In this document: one piece after another, positions 23,514 to 32,197 of the stretch
Numbering within the stretch: position 1 is the stretch's first letter
How the letters are laid out: every line of letters starts with the position of its first letter
Source: a candidate division CSSED10-310 bacterium
GTDB lineage: Bacteria; CSSED10-310
NCBI GenBank assembly: GCA_016927515.1
Contig: JAFGMN010000148.1
Location: 1 to 33,600, forward strand
Reading direction: 5' to 3'
Length of the DNA stretch: 33,600 nucleotides
The notes under the pieces: model-generated
Seen by the model: the letters and a program-made list of their open reading frames with translations, nothing else
What the model was told of the DNA's origin: nothing
The model's database searches: none
Made by a program: the position numbers and the translations under genes

Positions 23514-25311
23514 CGGATTTTGCCAGACTTCGGGGTCGATCCACATTTCGCTTCAATACGACGGCTGAATAGTAACTGAAGAGCTGACCGAGGACGAGGA
23601 GAAGGATGGGAGCGGTCAGTGGATCGTAGTCGTCCAACCGGATCTGATGGTCAAAAAGATCGGATGGTTCGCCGAAACCGAAACCCACGATGAATCCATG
23701 CCGTGATTTGATTTCTTCGGCATTTGCGATGGAGTGGTGATACAAATTCGCTTCACTCTGCGGAGGAAGAAAGAAGATGGAGCCGAAGCCATCTTCAATC
23801 AGTGCAATGGTTCCGTGTTTCATGAAACCGCCCGGGATTCCTTCAGCGTGATGATAGGTCACTTCTTTCATTTTCAATGCGGATTCCATTGCCACCGCGC
23901 TATAAATACCTCGACCGATAAACAGCCAATTCCGGATCTTTTTCGTTTCGCGCGCGATAGTATTGACAAATCCTTTCGTTTCGTTGATCACACGCCTCAC
24001 TCTGGTCGAAAGTTTGTTCAGCTGTTCCAAATGATCGTTGAACGCATGAGTTGATAACTCGCCTGTCGCTTTGCCCACTTCTAATGCCAGACGCAGAGCA
24101 ATCACGATCTGAGCGATAGCCGCCTTTGTTGATAAAACACAGATTTCAGGACCGGATTGCTGCATGATCACCATTTCCACTTCGTGAACCATGGACGATC
24201 CCAGGACATTGATGATTGCAGCGGTATGACTTCCTGCGTTTTTAGCATACCGTAATGCATGAAGCGTATCGTACGTTTCCCCGGATTGAGAAAAAGCGAT
24301 CACAAGCGTGTGCTCGTCCACTTCCGCAACATGCTCAAACTCATCGGAGGATAACGCAATACAATGTCGCCCGGTCAATCGCCGGAAATAATACTGGGCA
24401 GTCAATGCAACATAAAACGTGGTTCCGACTCCGATCAGGTAGACACGACGGGCATTCTGAATCTTGATACACATCGCTTCCAATTTTTCGGGATCCATCG
24501 TCAGCGCGGCTTCAACCGTATTGGGCTGTTCATGAATTTCTTTCAGCATGTAATGGGGATAGCCGCCTTTTTGGGACAGTTCCGGATCCCAGTTCAATTT
24601 AACGAATTCCCGTTGGATTTTTTCACCTGTATCCAATCGGCGAATACTGACCGAATCACGACTGAGGATGACCAGTTCACCATCATGGATGGGGATCACG
24701 TTCCGGGTATAATCGAGAATCGCGTTAAAGTCAGATCCGATATAGTTTTCGCCGGTTCCGATCCCCACGATCAATGGGCTCTCGTGTCGTGCCGCGAAGA
24801 TTCGGTCGGGCTCATGATTACTGATAACCGCCAGGGCAAATGTTCCCTCGAGTTCCCGGCACATTCGCCGGATGGCTTCATCGAGGATTCCGGTTTCCGC
24901 ATATTTGTGAGCCAGTAAATGAACCAAAACTTCTGTATCGGTTTCAGAGAGAAACCGATGACCGGCGTGCTGAAGTTTTTGTCTCAGTGCACGATAATTG
25001 GCAATAATGCCATTGTGCACGAGAGCGAACTCACCGGAGTTATCCAGATGTGGATGGGCATTAGCTCGCGTCACGGTACCGGTGGTAGCCCATCGGGTAT
25101 GCCCGATACCGGCGCACCCATCCATTTCCGAGAATCGGAGTTGTTCGGCGACCTGATGAACGGGCCCGGTATCTTTCCGGACATCGATGACACCGTTATT
25201 CAGAATGGCCAGGCCGCACGAGTCGTATCCGCGGTATTCGAGGTTCAGGAGAGATTGGATCAATCGTGGACTGATCCGGGATGAACCGATGATTCCAACG
25301 ATACCACACAT
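23500..25311 (-). CDS. glmS: Glutamine--fructose-6-phosphate aminotransferase (isomerizing)
   Basis: GlmS makes glucosamine-6-phosphate from fructose-6-phosphate and glutamine, the entry step to UDP-GlcNAc. The 603-residue protein starts MCGIVGIIG, so Cys2 is exposed as the amidotransferase nucleophile after Met removal. EYRGYDSCGLA and HTRWATTG are class II glutaminase motifs. Two SIS sugar-isomerase domains follow, with SQSGETYDT and ESALKMKEVTYHHAEG, and the C-terminus LAKSVTVA matches the conserved LAKSVTVE tail except for the last residue. The ATG has GAGGA six bases upstream. The glmU-like gene ends nine bases upstream, so the pair is co-transcribed. No glmS ribozyme can fit in that gap. 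The 3' end overlaps the acyl-CoA synthetase gene by 14 bases. Confidence 0.97.
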   Translation of the reverse strand: MCGIVGIIGSSRISPRLIQSLLNLEYRGYDSCGLAILNNGVIDVRKDTGPVHQVAEQLRFSEMDGCAGIGHTRWATTGTVTRANAHPHLDNSGEFALVHNGIIANYRALRQKLQHAGHRFLSETDTEVLVHLLAHKYAETGILDEAIRRMCRELEGTFALAVISNHEPDRIFAARHESPLIVGIGTGENYIGSDFNAILDYTRNVIPIHDGELVILSRDSVSIRRLDTGEKIQREFVKLNWDPELSQKGGYPHYMLKEIHEQPNTVEAALTMDPEKLEAMCIKIQNARRVYLIGVGTTFYVALTAQYYFRRLTGRHCIALSSDEFEHVAEVDEHTLVIAFSQSGETYDTLHALRYAKNAGSHTAAIINVLGSSMVHEVEMVIMQQSGPEICVLSTKAAIAQIVIALRLALEVGKATGELSTHAFNDHLEQLNKLSTRVRRVINETKGFVNTIARETKKIRNWLFIGRGIYSAVAMESALKMKEVTYHHAEGIPGGFMKHGTIALIEDGFGSIFFLPPQSEANLYHHSIANAEEIKSRHGFIVGFGFGEPSDLFDHQIRLDDYDPLTAPILLLVLGQLFSYYSAVVLKRNVDRPRSLAKSVTVA

Positions 25312-25320
25312 GCAAAGTCC

Positions 25321-26532
25321 TCACTGTCGGGGTGGATAGGTACCAAAATGGGGTATAACGTGATGGGCGGGGATTTTCGTTCCGGGAAGAAACGTATGAT
25401 TCGCTCCGATCCACGCATGGTCCCCGATGAAGGAGCCGAGTTTTTTCAGTCCGGAATCTATTGGTTCACCACAGATGTCTACACTAACTGTTGCCTGATC
25501 CATTCGTACATTAACCATGATGGTAGCGGACCCGACCTCGACATGTTCACCGATCACGGAGTCACCGATAAAACTCAGCCGGCCGATTTCGGATCCTGCC
25601 ATAATAACTGAATTCTTCACTTCTACGCCGAAACCGATAGTGGAACCTGCTCCAATACATGTGCAATCCCGGAGAAGCGCATGATGTCCGATAAAACTGT
25701 TTTGACCAATGAAGCAGGGCCCAATTATGGAAGCGCCGGATTTGATCGTCACATGATCTTCGATGACGACCGGTCCCGAAATGTTGACACCGGATTCTAT
25801 CACAATGGACGTAGATTGAATGGTTTGATGCCACTCGCGCATCAGCATCTGATTCGCCGCCAAAACACTCCATGGATACGCTATATCAATCCATTCTCCT
25901 TCCCAGATGGATGCATATAACTCGGAAGAATGTAGAAATTTCGTGAATGCATCGATGATGTTTCCTCCGCAGTCCGCCAGCACCGAGATAAATCCTCCCG
26001 GCAAAATGAACGCTCCGGCAAGAACATAATTACCCAGTTTGCGCTGCTGAGGCTTCTCGATAATTTCCGTGATTCTCATCTCTTGATCCATGTAGATAAC
26101 ACCGAAATCACTGGAATCCCGGGTCAGGCACACAGCGGCAACCGGCTTGCGAATGCTGTTGAACGAATTAAGAAGGGATTGCAGCAGGTTGTCACTGAAC
26201 ATAATGTCGCCATAAGACAACATAAAATATTCTCCGGTATCGATATACGTCCGGGCAGCCAGCACACCGTTTCCAACCCCTAAACCCTCTGTTTGCTCAA
26301 ACCACGTAATCGATGGCAAGGCCGGGGAGACCAAGCGGTCGAAACGGTTGACCATGGAACGGTGCCTGGGATTGATGACCACGGCGGTTTCATGGCAGCC
26401 GATCCGGCTGAAAGACGTTAACAATCGGGCAAGCAACGGCTGACCACAGATCGTGATCATGGCCTTGGGATGACAATCCGTCAGCGGCTCCAACCGGGTA
26501 CCTTGTCCTGCCGTCAATACAATCGATTTCAT
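25321..26532 (-). CDS. GlmU-like sugar-1-phosphate nucleotidylyltransferase/acetyltransferase (archaeal-type)
   Basis: The 403-residue protein joins an N-terminal nucleotidyltransferase domain (about 1-225; AGQGTRLEPLT then HPKAM with K23) to a C-terminal left-handed beta-helix with hexapeptide repeats (about 245-400). The architecture, the RLEPLT-type N-terminus and the tail GSFIGDHAWIGANHTFLPGT resemble archaeal GlmU-type bifunctional enzymes more than classical bacterial GlmU, which is about 450 residues and starts LAAGKGTRM. It probably makes UDP-GlcNAc from glucosamine-1-phosphate, because glmS follows nine bases later; glmM is not in the window. The ATG at 26532 (GGAG 11 bases upstream) is preferred over a GTG at 26562, since it begins the conserved strand. 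Another UDP- or dTDP-sugar product is possible. Confidence 0.85.
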   Translation of the reverse strand: MKSIVLTAGQGTRLEPLTDCHPKAMITICGQPLLARLLTSFSRIGCHETAVVINPRHRSMVNRFDRLVSPALPSITWFEQTEGLGVGNGVLAARTYIDTGEYFMLSYGDIMFSDNLLQSLLNSFNSIRKPVAAVCLTRDSSDFGVIYMDQEMRITEIIEKPQQRKLGNYVLAGAFILPGGFISVLADCGGNIIDAFTKFLHSSELYASIWEGEWIDIAYPWSVLAANQMLMREWHQTIQSTSIVIESGVNISGPVVIEDHVTIKSGASIIGPCFIGQNSFIGHHALLRDCTCIGAGSTIGFGVEVKNSVIMAGSEIGRLSFIGDSVIGEHVEVGSATIMVNVRMDQATVSVDICGEPIDSGLKKLGSFIGDHAWIGANHTFLPGTKIPAHHVIPHFGTYPPRQ

Positions 26533-26667
26533 TATACCGACTTCTCCTTCCGAAAAACTCACCGATCTTCAACCTATTCATTCTACAATACCACAGCCCG
26601 TGCAACTCCGAAACACCCAAAAAAAAGGGGAATGAATTCTCCGTGATTGGGGGACAGTGTTCCCAAT

Positions 26668-26698
26668 TTGACAAAACGACTGATTTCCGACGTAAATT
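26668..26698 (+). promoter_or_regulatory. Possible promoter of the sigma factor gene
   Basis: A perfect TTGACA at 26668-26673 is followed by TAAATT at 26693-26698 with a long 19-base spacer. An inverted repeat, ATTGGG-N10-CCCAAT (26646-26667), abuts the -35 box. The rest of the divergent gap 26533-26811 holds an A8 tract at 26619-26626 and a weak minus-strand -10-like TAGAAT (26580-26585) for glmU. Confidence 0.4.
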
Positions 26699-26811
26699 AA
26701 AAATGAGGAAGTTTTAACGCCGCAAATCCTTGTGTTGCGAGCGGTTGCTTTCTGGACCATGTGTAACCTGGTACGTTCCTTGCTGTCTTAATCTTCATCT
26801 GGAGTTGTAAA

Positions 26812-28197
26812 ATGATTGATCGAGAGAAAAAGACAGATGATGGAGAGGAGATCATTGAGGGGATGAATCCTGGGGATGATGCGGGGAACGACTCGGGGCT
26901 TAAGGAAATCAGCCCTGACATTGTGGATCTCTATTTCGATGAAATGGGAGCTATATCCACGCTGACGCGACGGAAGGAAATTGAAGTCGCCAAGCGGATC
27001 GAGGAAGCTTCCATCGTTTTTCTGCACCGTGTTTCGGAATTGCCCAATGTACCGGCGCATATCATGCGATGGCAGAGGGAATGTGACAACAAGGCTCGGC
27101 GTTGGGATGAAACGTTCCGTGTGAGAACGTGCATGATAAACGGCAAGGAAAAGAGGATTGGCACATCTGAGCGGAAGATGCTTTTAGACCGGCTTGCAGC
27201 TGAAATTGCGCTGATGAATTCGGTTGGTCAACAGGGCTCCCGCAATCGCAAACAGCTGACGGCGCTGCGCAAGTTCCATCGCCGCCGGATATCCCAGTCT
27301 TTCCAGGAATTGGATCCAAGTCCCGATGCGCTGAATACGGTTCGCTTGGAGTTCCGTGCGTGGGTGAAGCAGTCTGCGGATCGGCATCGGAAAACCCTGC
27401 CCGGAAGTCCGCCGATGTCGTTGGATCGTGCGTGGGAAGCCCTGCTAGCCGTCGAAGATGCGTTTGATTTGATGATGATTGCGAAGAATGAATTGATCGA
27501 AGCCAATCTTCGCCTGGTGGTCAGTGTTGGGAAACGGTATCTGAATCGAGGGTTGCCGTTTTCCGATATTCTGCAGGAGGGAAATCTGGGTTTAATGAAG
27601 GCGGTCGATAAATACGATTACCGCCGGGGTTATCGCTTTTCAACTTACGCAACGTGGTGGATTCAGCAGTCCATTATCCGTGCTGTGGCTGAAGGCAGCC
27701 GCACGGTCCGGGTCCCTCTGTATGTCTCAGAAGCAGTATCGAAGATCAACAAGATCAGTTCCCGGTTGGAACAGACCTTCGGCCGTGAACCGACGCTGGA
27801 CGAAATCGCGAAAGCGTCCGAGCACACGGTGGAGAATGTTCATTTGTATTTCAATGTGATCAAGCTTCCGTATTCACTGGAAATGCCGATCGGCGAGGAT
27901 GAAGAGGGGCATCTGGGCGAGGTTCTGCCCGATGAGAGCATTGTATCACCCCTTGAAACCGTTCAGCGTTTGAATTTAAAACAACTTGTGCAGGAAGTGC
28001 TCGAATCGATCCCTGAACGGGAAAAGCTGATCATTAAAATGCGATTCGGTATTGATTCCGAACGAGAGTATACCCTGGAAGAGATCGGGAAGTTCATGGG
28101 GTTGACCCGGGAACGGATCCGTCAGATAGAACTCGACGCTCTGCGCAAAATGAAGAGCGCTTCGTTCAAATCACGGGTTCAGGATTGCCTGGTCTGA
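26812..28197 (+). CDS. RNA polymerase sigma-70 family factor (RpoD-like)
   Basis: The 461-residue sigma factor has region 1.2 (about 33-67; [13 protein letters not shown]), a non-conserved insert of about 150 residues, and regions 2 to 4: [19 protein letters not shown] and [20 protein letters not shown] (2.1-2.2), [15 protein letters not shown] (2.3-2.4), 3, and [20 protein letters not shown] (4.2). There is no long region 1.1. In region 2.4 the canonical WIRQAITR reads WIQQSIIR: Gln is kept at 286, but the Arg before it is Gln and the Thr that contacts the -12 base pair is Ile289. The region 3.0 PVHM is PLYV with Glu307 kept. It could be the housekeeping factor or a group 2 factor. The ATG has GGAG seven bases upstream. 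Confidence 0.9.
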   Translation: MIDREKKTDDGEEIIEGMNPGDDAGNDSGLKEISPDIVDLYFDEMGAISTLTRRKEIEVAKRIEEASIVFLHRVSELPNVPAHIMRWQRECDNKARRWDETFRVRTCMINGKEKRIGTSERKMLLDRLAAEIALMNSVGQQGSRNRKQLTALRKFHRRRISQSFQELDPSPDALNTVRLEFRAWVKQSADRHRKTLPGSPPMSLDRAWEALLAVEDAFDLMMIAKNELIEANLRLVVSVGKRYLNRGLPFSDILQEGNLGLMKAVDKYDYRRGYRFSTYATWWIQQSIIRAVAEGSRTVRVPLYVSEAVSKINKISSRLEQTFGREPTLDEIAKASEHTVENVHLYFNVIKLPYSLEMPIGEDEEGHLGEVLPDESIVSPLETVQRLNLKQLVQEVLESIPEREKLIIKMRFGIDSEREYTLEEIGKFMGLTRERIRQIELDALRKMKSASFKSRVQDCLV

Positions 28198-28230
28198 AAT
28201 ACGAACGGGATTAACAAAACGAACAGAAAA

Positions 28231-28980
28231 TCAGGGGTTTTCCAATCGGTCTTTAGCGATGCGTGCCTCCGTGGAATACGGATAATCCTCAATCAGTTTT
28301 TCGAGTATCACCTGTCCGTCGTGAACATTGCCGGATTCGATCATGCACAACCCCTTTTTCAATGTCGCCGGCACAAACTTGTCTCCAGACGGGTACCGCT
28401 GGATCACCTTACCGAATTCCGTCAGGGCTTCATCAAAACGCTGTTGCGAATAGAAGCACTCGCCAATCCAGTACTGCGCATTGTCCGCCAAATCCGAATC
28501 AGGAAATGCGGCGAGGAAACTCTGGAATTCCAGCACAGCGAGATCATAATTCCGGCTCACATAATCGTTGTACGCTGTTTGGTACACGACTTCCGGCCGC
28601 TGATCCGGATCGCTTTCCCGGGGATTGATGGGATCCCCGGGAAATTCATTCAATTGATCACCGGGTTCCGGCAGTTGATGAAATGGTGTGGCGACGGTCG
28701 TGTGTTGTATATTTTCTATTGCGTTCTGAAGCAGGAGATTCTGCCGGTCCATTGCTTCCATCAGATCGGCTTGAGCCTTTGAGATGGTATCCAGACGAAT
28801 GCGGACGGACTCGATTTCCTTCTTGATCGCCTCCGTTTCCGCAATGCTTTCCGCACGTTCGGTCTGCTGCATCGTTTCGATTCGGCTCATCCGGTCCATT
28901 ATGGGCTGATTGGTTGCACATCCCACGAACGACCCAATACACACCACCAGACCGATTCCAATCGTCGATCGATTCATCAT
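28231..28980 (-). CDS. cpoB: Tol-Pal system protein CpoB/YbgF (lipoprotein form)
   Basis: CpoB links Tol-Pal with peptidoglycan synthesis at the division site. The 249-residue product has a signal peptide with a plausible lipobox SFVGC (C21), then a coiled coil (about 25-105), a proline-rich linker and C-terminal TPR repeats (about 130-249) with VVYQTAYNDYVSRNYDLAV, DNAQYWIGECFY and PATLKKGLCMIESGN, the YbgF pattern. The E. coli protein is soluble; here the cysteine suggests lipidation. The ATG at 28980 with GGAGGG six bases upstream is preferred over an in-frame start at 29037 that would overlap pal. It is the last gene of the tol-pal operon, 31 bases after pal. A 33-base gap without a terminator separates it from the convergent sigma gene. 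Confidence 0.88.
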   Translation of the reverse strand: MMNRSTIGIGLVVCIGSFVGCATNQPIMDRMSRIETMQQTERAESIAETEAIKKEIESVRIRLDTISKAQADLMEAMDRQNLLLQNAIENIQHTTVATPFHQLPEPGDQLNEFPGDPINPRESDPDQRPEVVYQTAYNDYVSRNYDLAVLEFQSFLAAFPDSDLADNAQYWIGECFYSQQRFDEALTEFGKVIQRYPSGDKFVPATLKKGLCMIESGNVHDGQVILEKLIEDYPYSTEARIAKDRLENP

Positions 28981-29011
28981 CTTAAGCCCTCCTGCAAGGC
29001 GTGTTCCTCGA

Positions 29012-29551
29012 TTATTCGCTGACCACAAACGCCGCACGCCGATTCAGTTTCCAGCAGGATTCACCGCTTTCCCGGCAAACCGGTCGTTCTTCGCCGAATG
29101 TCACCGTGTCGATGTTGGTGGTGTTGACACCGAAATTGACCAAGTACTTCCGCGCGGCAGCCGCTCGTCGTTCACCCAAAGCCAGGTTGTACTCGTTCGA
29201 ACCCCGCTCGTCGCAATGCCCTTCAATGACGACCTGAATGTCCGGATTATTGATCATATAGCCGGCTTTTTCGGCCAGAATGCTCCGCGCATCTTCGGTC
29301 AACATCGCCTGATCGTAATCGAAATAAATCGATTCGTTACTCAGCATTCCCCGGGCTTCCTCCAGTTTCATCAGACGCATTTCTTCGGGGGATGGCGTCG
29401 GAAGTTCGGTGGGAGCGGCAATGGGCGTGTTCGTAGGTACCGGTGTCGGCATCTCCGGACCTGCGCCCGGTGTTTTCTTATGACATCCACCGATCAGAAG
29501 TCCACCGCAAACAACAATCGCAGCCAGCAGTAAACAAGTTAAACGTGTCAT
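29012..29551 (-). CDS. pal: Peptidoglycan-associated lipoprotein Pal
   Basis: Pal anchors the outer membrane to peptidoglycan and is recruited by TolB. The 179-residue precursor has a lipobox LIGGC (C23), a Pro/Thr linker (about 26-55) and an OmpA C-like domain (about 70-179). The diaminopimelate-binding core is EGHCDERGSNEYNLALGERR, with D114 and R128/R129, followed by NRRAAFVV. The linker, rich in PTPVPT repeats, is longer than in E. coli Pal and matches the PTPSPTPA linker of the propeller protein at 5200-6339. The ATG has a near-perfect AGGAGGTGA six bases upstream, the strongest ribosome site here, fitting high expression. It is 100 bases downstream of tolB and 31 bases upstream of cpoB. 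Confidence 0.97.
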   Translation of the reverse strand: MTRLTCLLLAAIVVCGGLLIGGCHKKTPGAGPEMPTPVPTNTPIAAPTELPTPSPEEMRLMKLEEARGMLSNESIYFDYDQAMLTEDARSILAEKAGYMINNPDIQVVIEGHCDERGSNEYNLALGERRAAAARKYLVNFGVNTTNIDTVTFGEERPVCRESGESCWKLNRRAAFVVSE

Positions 29552-29651
29552 GGTTCACCTCCTGATTATAAAGAACGTTCCGCTATAACAGCTCGCTAAA
29601 AACAATATGGTAGTATGTTCCATTCCAATTCGCAAAGGTAAACCCGCATTG

Positions 29652-30959
29652 TTACCGGGACCAGGCCGGGTTGCCGCAGCCGCCCAACGACGGGATCACC
29701 CGTCGCACATGACGTCCCGATACATCCATGACATACAATCCCTTTACGCCATCCCGTGTCGATGTGAAAACAAGGTGACGGCCGTCCCGTGCAAAAGCGG
29801 GATCTTCATTGTGCCCGGCTTCCGATGTCACGGGATGCTCATCGGATCCATTGGGATGGATCATCCAGATATCGAACACGCCGTCCCGGCGACTGTGATA
29901 GGCAATCCAATCACCACGTGGAGACCAGTCGGGGGCTGTGTTGTATGTACCGACTGACGTCAATCGTCGCAGGTTGGCTCCCTCGATATCCATCACGTAA
30001 ACCTGCGGCTGGCCGGTTCGATCGCTGACGAATGCCAACTCTCTGCCGTTGGGAGCAAATGTCGGGTTGGTATCGACTCCGGGTGAAAACGTTATCCGGC
30101 GCTGTTTGCCCGTTTCCATATTGAAAATGAGTATTTCCGGATCCCCATCAAAACTCACCGAAAGTGCCAGATGAATGCCATCTGAACTGACCGCTGGAGT
30201 GATGTGCATGCCTCCGTGTAACAAAGGTGTGGTGGTGTTGGTAGCCAGTTCGACACTATACAGGTCCGGTTTGTTTTGCAAGTAACTTGTAAAGAACAGT
30301 TTCGTATTGTCCACGGACCAGGCCGGGGAAATATTAATCGTGTTGTTTTGCGTGATTTGCGCCAGATTGTTGCCATCGGGATCCACCGTGTATATCTCCG
30401 TTTGTCCGGTCCGGCGGCACGTGAATGCAATGCGCGTATCGTTGACTCCTCGCTCGCCGGTTAACCGGTACTGCACTTCATCTGCAAATTTATGTACCAC
30501 CGATCGGATTCCCGACACCGGGGTCGTGTATCGGATCCCAACAATCTGCTGTCCCATCCGGACATCGAACAGTCGCATACTGATTTTGTATTCACCATGT
30601 TCGGTCCGGCTGATATGACCGGTAACGAGGGACTGGATTCCCACGAGATAAAACTGACCGAAGTCCGGGTTGACGATTTCCGTTGTCGATGATGGATAGA
30701 ATGGCGATATATCAATGACATTGAAACGCCCGGAGAAATCAAAGTCCTGCTTGAATGTCTGGTGAATTTCACGAAGCAGGATTTCCTGCTCGTTGGTCTC
30801 GCAACTAAACAGTGGCAATGCGATATCGATTTTTTTCGCACCGGATGCCGTGATATCGAAATAGACGTCGGCAGCATAGCCAGCGGAAACCGTCAGAAAA
30901 ATCGCCGGAAGGAACATCATCACGCTTCGAAAGAAAATACTTCGTTTTGACTCATTCAC
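29652..30959 (-). CDS. tolB: Tol-Pal system periplasmic protein TolB
   Basis: TolB is a periplasmic beta-propeller that shuttles between TolA and Pal. The 435-residue protein has a signal peptide (about 1-30, ending AGYA-A), an N-terminal mixed domain (about 31-160) and a six-bladed propeller with repeated SPAWSVDNTKLFFTS, NPTFAPNGRELAFVSDRTGQ, APDWSPRGDWIAYHSRRDG and DPAFARDGRHLVFTSTRDG blocks. These WSPDG-type blades are diagnostic. The start is a GTG at 30959 with AAGGG seven bases upstream; that site overlaps the stop codon of the tolA-like gene, implying coupling. An ATG at 30920 would cut the signal peptide and is less likely. Length matches the family. Confidence 0.97.
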   Translation of the reverse strand: MNESKRSIFFRSVMMFLPAIFLTVSAGYAADVYFDITASGAKKIDIALPLFSCETNEQEILLREIHQTFKQDFDFSGRFNVIDISPFYPSSTTEIVNPDFGQFYLVGIQSLVTGHISRTEHGEYKISMRLFDVRMGQQIVGIRYTTPVSGIRSVVHKFADEVQYRLTGERGVNDTRIAFTCRRTGQTEIYTVDPDGNNLAQITQNNTINISPAWSVDNTKLFFTSYLQNKPDLYSVELATNTTTPLLHGGMHITPAVSSDGIHLALSVSFDGDPEILIFNMETGKQRRITFSPGVDTNPTFAPNGRELAFVSDRTGQPQVYVMDIEGANLRRLTSVGTYNTAPDWSPRGDWIAYHSRRDGVFDIWMIHPNGSDEHPVTSEAGHNEDPAFARDGRHLVFTSTRDGVKGLYVMDVSGRHVRRVIPSLGGCGNPAWSR

Positions 30960-30970
30960 AGTGAAACCCT

Positions 30971-31684
30971 TTACAGATGGCAGATAAATCCGAAATGCAC
31001 ACCCAGTGTTGCATCGGGATAACCTTCCGGCAATGGAGGAAACGGCCCGCTGACGATTACCGCACGCAGAGCGGACTGATCCAGCAGATCATCTCCTGAA
31101 GATTCCTCGATTTCCGGCGATAACACCATTCCCCACCGGTCAACCCGGAACCGGATCGTCACTTTCTTCGATTCATCAGCTGTTACTGAACCAAATGGAG
31201 GAATCCAATTCTCACTGATTCGACTTTTCATCATCGACAGATAATACACGAAAGGGAATTGAGCTGCATCCAGCTTGAGCGATCCTTTCGTTTGTCCACT
31301 GCCTCCAGGGAGAAATCCCGATTGCATACCGAATTCGGTTTCATCCTCTTTTTGCGGTGTCTGTTTGGGAATCTGGTCGCGTTTTCTCATCCGAGTCAGT
31401 TCCGCTTCGGACGGATCCGTCAGTTCGTCTTTTTTTTTCGCCACCGGTTTTTCCGGCTGAGTGGATTCTTTTTCCAGGCTCATCGCTGTTTCCGATCCGG
31501 TTTCTAACGAGGACATATCGAACAATGTGATGTCGATCACATCAAGCGGTACCGAGCTGTTCTTAGCGAACAGCGAAGACCATAACACCATGGTGAACGC
31601 AATCAGATGCAGACCGATCGATACGCCTGCCATGATCCATGTGATCCGGTTTCGATGTCCCAACTGATCCGCCAGAATCTCCAT
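30971..31684 (-). CDS. tolA: TolA/TonB-like energy-transducing protein
   Basis: The 237-residue protein has an N-terminal inner-membrane helix (about 15-36), a charged periplasmic linker with PEKPVAKKKDE and KQTPQKEDE, and a C-terminal TonB/TolA-type domain (about 140-237; SRISENWIPPFG, VTIRFRVDRWGMVLSPEIEESSGDD, ALRAVIVSGPFPPLPEGY). It transmits proton-motive force from TolQR to the outer membrane. The linker is much shorter than in E. coli TolA (421 residues), and the C-terminal sequence is TonB-like, so function is assigned by position between tolR and tolB. The ATG has GAGG six bases upstream and lies 13 bases after tolR; tolB begins 11 bases beyond its stop. Confidence 0.88.
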   Translation of the reverse strand: MEILADQLGHRNRITWIMAGVSIGLHLIAFTMVLWSSLFAKNSSVPLDVIDITLFDMSSLETGSETAMSLEKESTQPEKPVAKKKDELTDPSEAELTRMRKRDQIPKQTPQKEDETEFGMQSGFLPGGSGQTKGSLKLDAAQFPFVYYLSMMKSRISENWIPPFGSVTADESKKVTIRFRVDRWGMVLSPEIEESSGDDLLDQSALRAVIVSGPFPPLPEGYPDATLGVHFGFICHL

Positions 31685-31697
31685 TACGATCCTCTGT

Positions 31698-32192
31698 TTA
31701 CAAACCCTTCTTCTTTTGTTCCCGAGGCTTGGTGACCATGCCCAATGTTCGAATGCCGCTTTTTTTTACGATATCCATCACTGAAATCACATCACCATAC
31801 GGTAACTCCGTGTCCGCTTCCAGAAATAACGCGTGAATCGTCGTCGATTCATTTAATTGACGCAGTTTGAATTCTAAATGTTCCATCGGAATTCGCCGGT
31901 TATCGAGATAAACTTCTCCTTCCCGATCCATCGACAAAACGAACCGGTTTTCCGTCTCATCTGGAAACAGCCGCTCGGATGCCTGTGGCAATGCGATGTC
32001 GATACCCTGCTTGAGCATCGGCGTAGCAACCATAAAGATGATCAGCAGAACCAACGCGACATCAACCAGCGGCGTCACATTGATTTCATTCATCCCCTTG
32101 CCCGGTGGTTCGTATTCCCGCCGACGGTGGCTAAACTCTGCACCGTTCTCCTGACGCGCCATGGATGGATTGGCTTGTGACCGGTCTGTCAT
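31698..32192 (-). CDS. tolR: TolR/ExbD family proton-channel protein
   Basis: The 164-residue protein has one inner-membrane helix (about 42-60) with the essential aspartate D44 in NVTPLVDVALVLLIIFMV, the motif of TolR and ExbD, followed by a periplasmic domain (about 65-164; VYLDNRRIPMEHLEFKL, LEADTELPYGDVISVMDIVK). With TolQ it forms the proton-driven motor. The N-terminal 30 residues are longer and more polar than usual. The ATG at 32192, with GGAG eight bases upstream, is preferred over a GTG at 32201 that overlaps the tolQ stop (GTGA) but has no ribosome site. Tail ends in PREQKKKGL, basic. The context of tolA, tolB and pal supports TolR rather than ExbD. Confidence 0.95.
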   Translation of the reverse strand: MTDRSQANPSMARQENGAEFSHRRREYEPPGKGMNEINVTPLVDVALVLLIIFMVATPMLKQGIDIALPQASERLFPDETENRFVLSMDREGEVYLDNRRIPMEHLEFKLRQLNESTTIHALFLEADTELPYGDVISVMDIVKKSGIRTLGMVTKPREQKKKGL

Positions 32193-32197
32193 ACGAT

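Noticed and set aside
25312-25320. Possible glmS ribozyme upstream of glmS
   Set aside because: Only nine bases separate glmS from the preceding gene, leaving no space for a ribozyme.
28910-29533. 207-codon plus-strand open frame opposite pal
   Set aside because: Pal is certain by motif, and this antisense frame shows no family features.
29565-29570. Perfect TATAAT on the minus strand just before pal
   Set aside because: It ends one base before the AGGAGG of pal, so a transcript starting there would lack the ribosome site, and no -35 box lies at the right distance.
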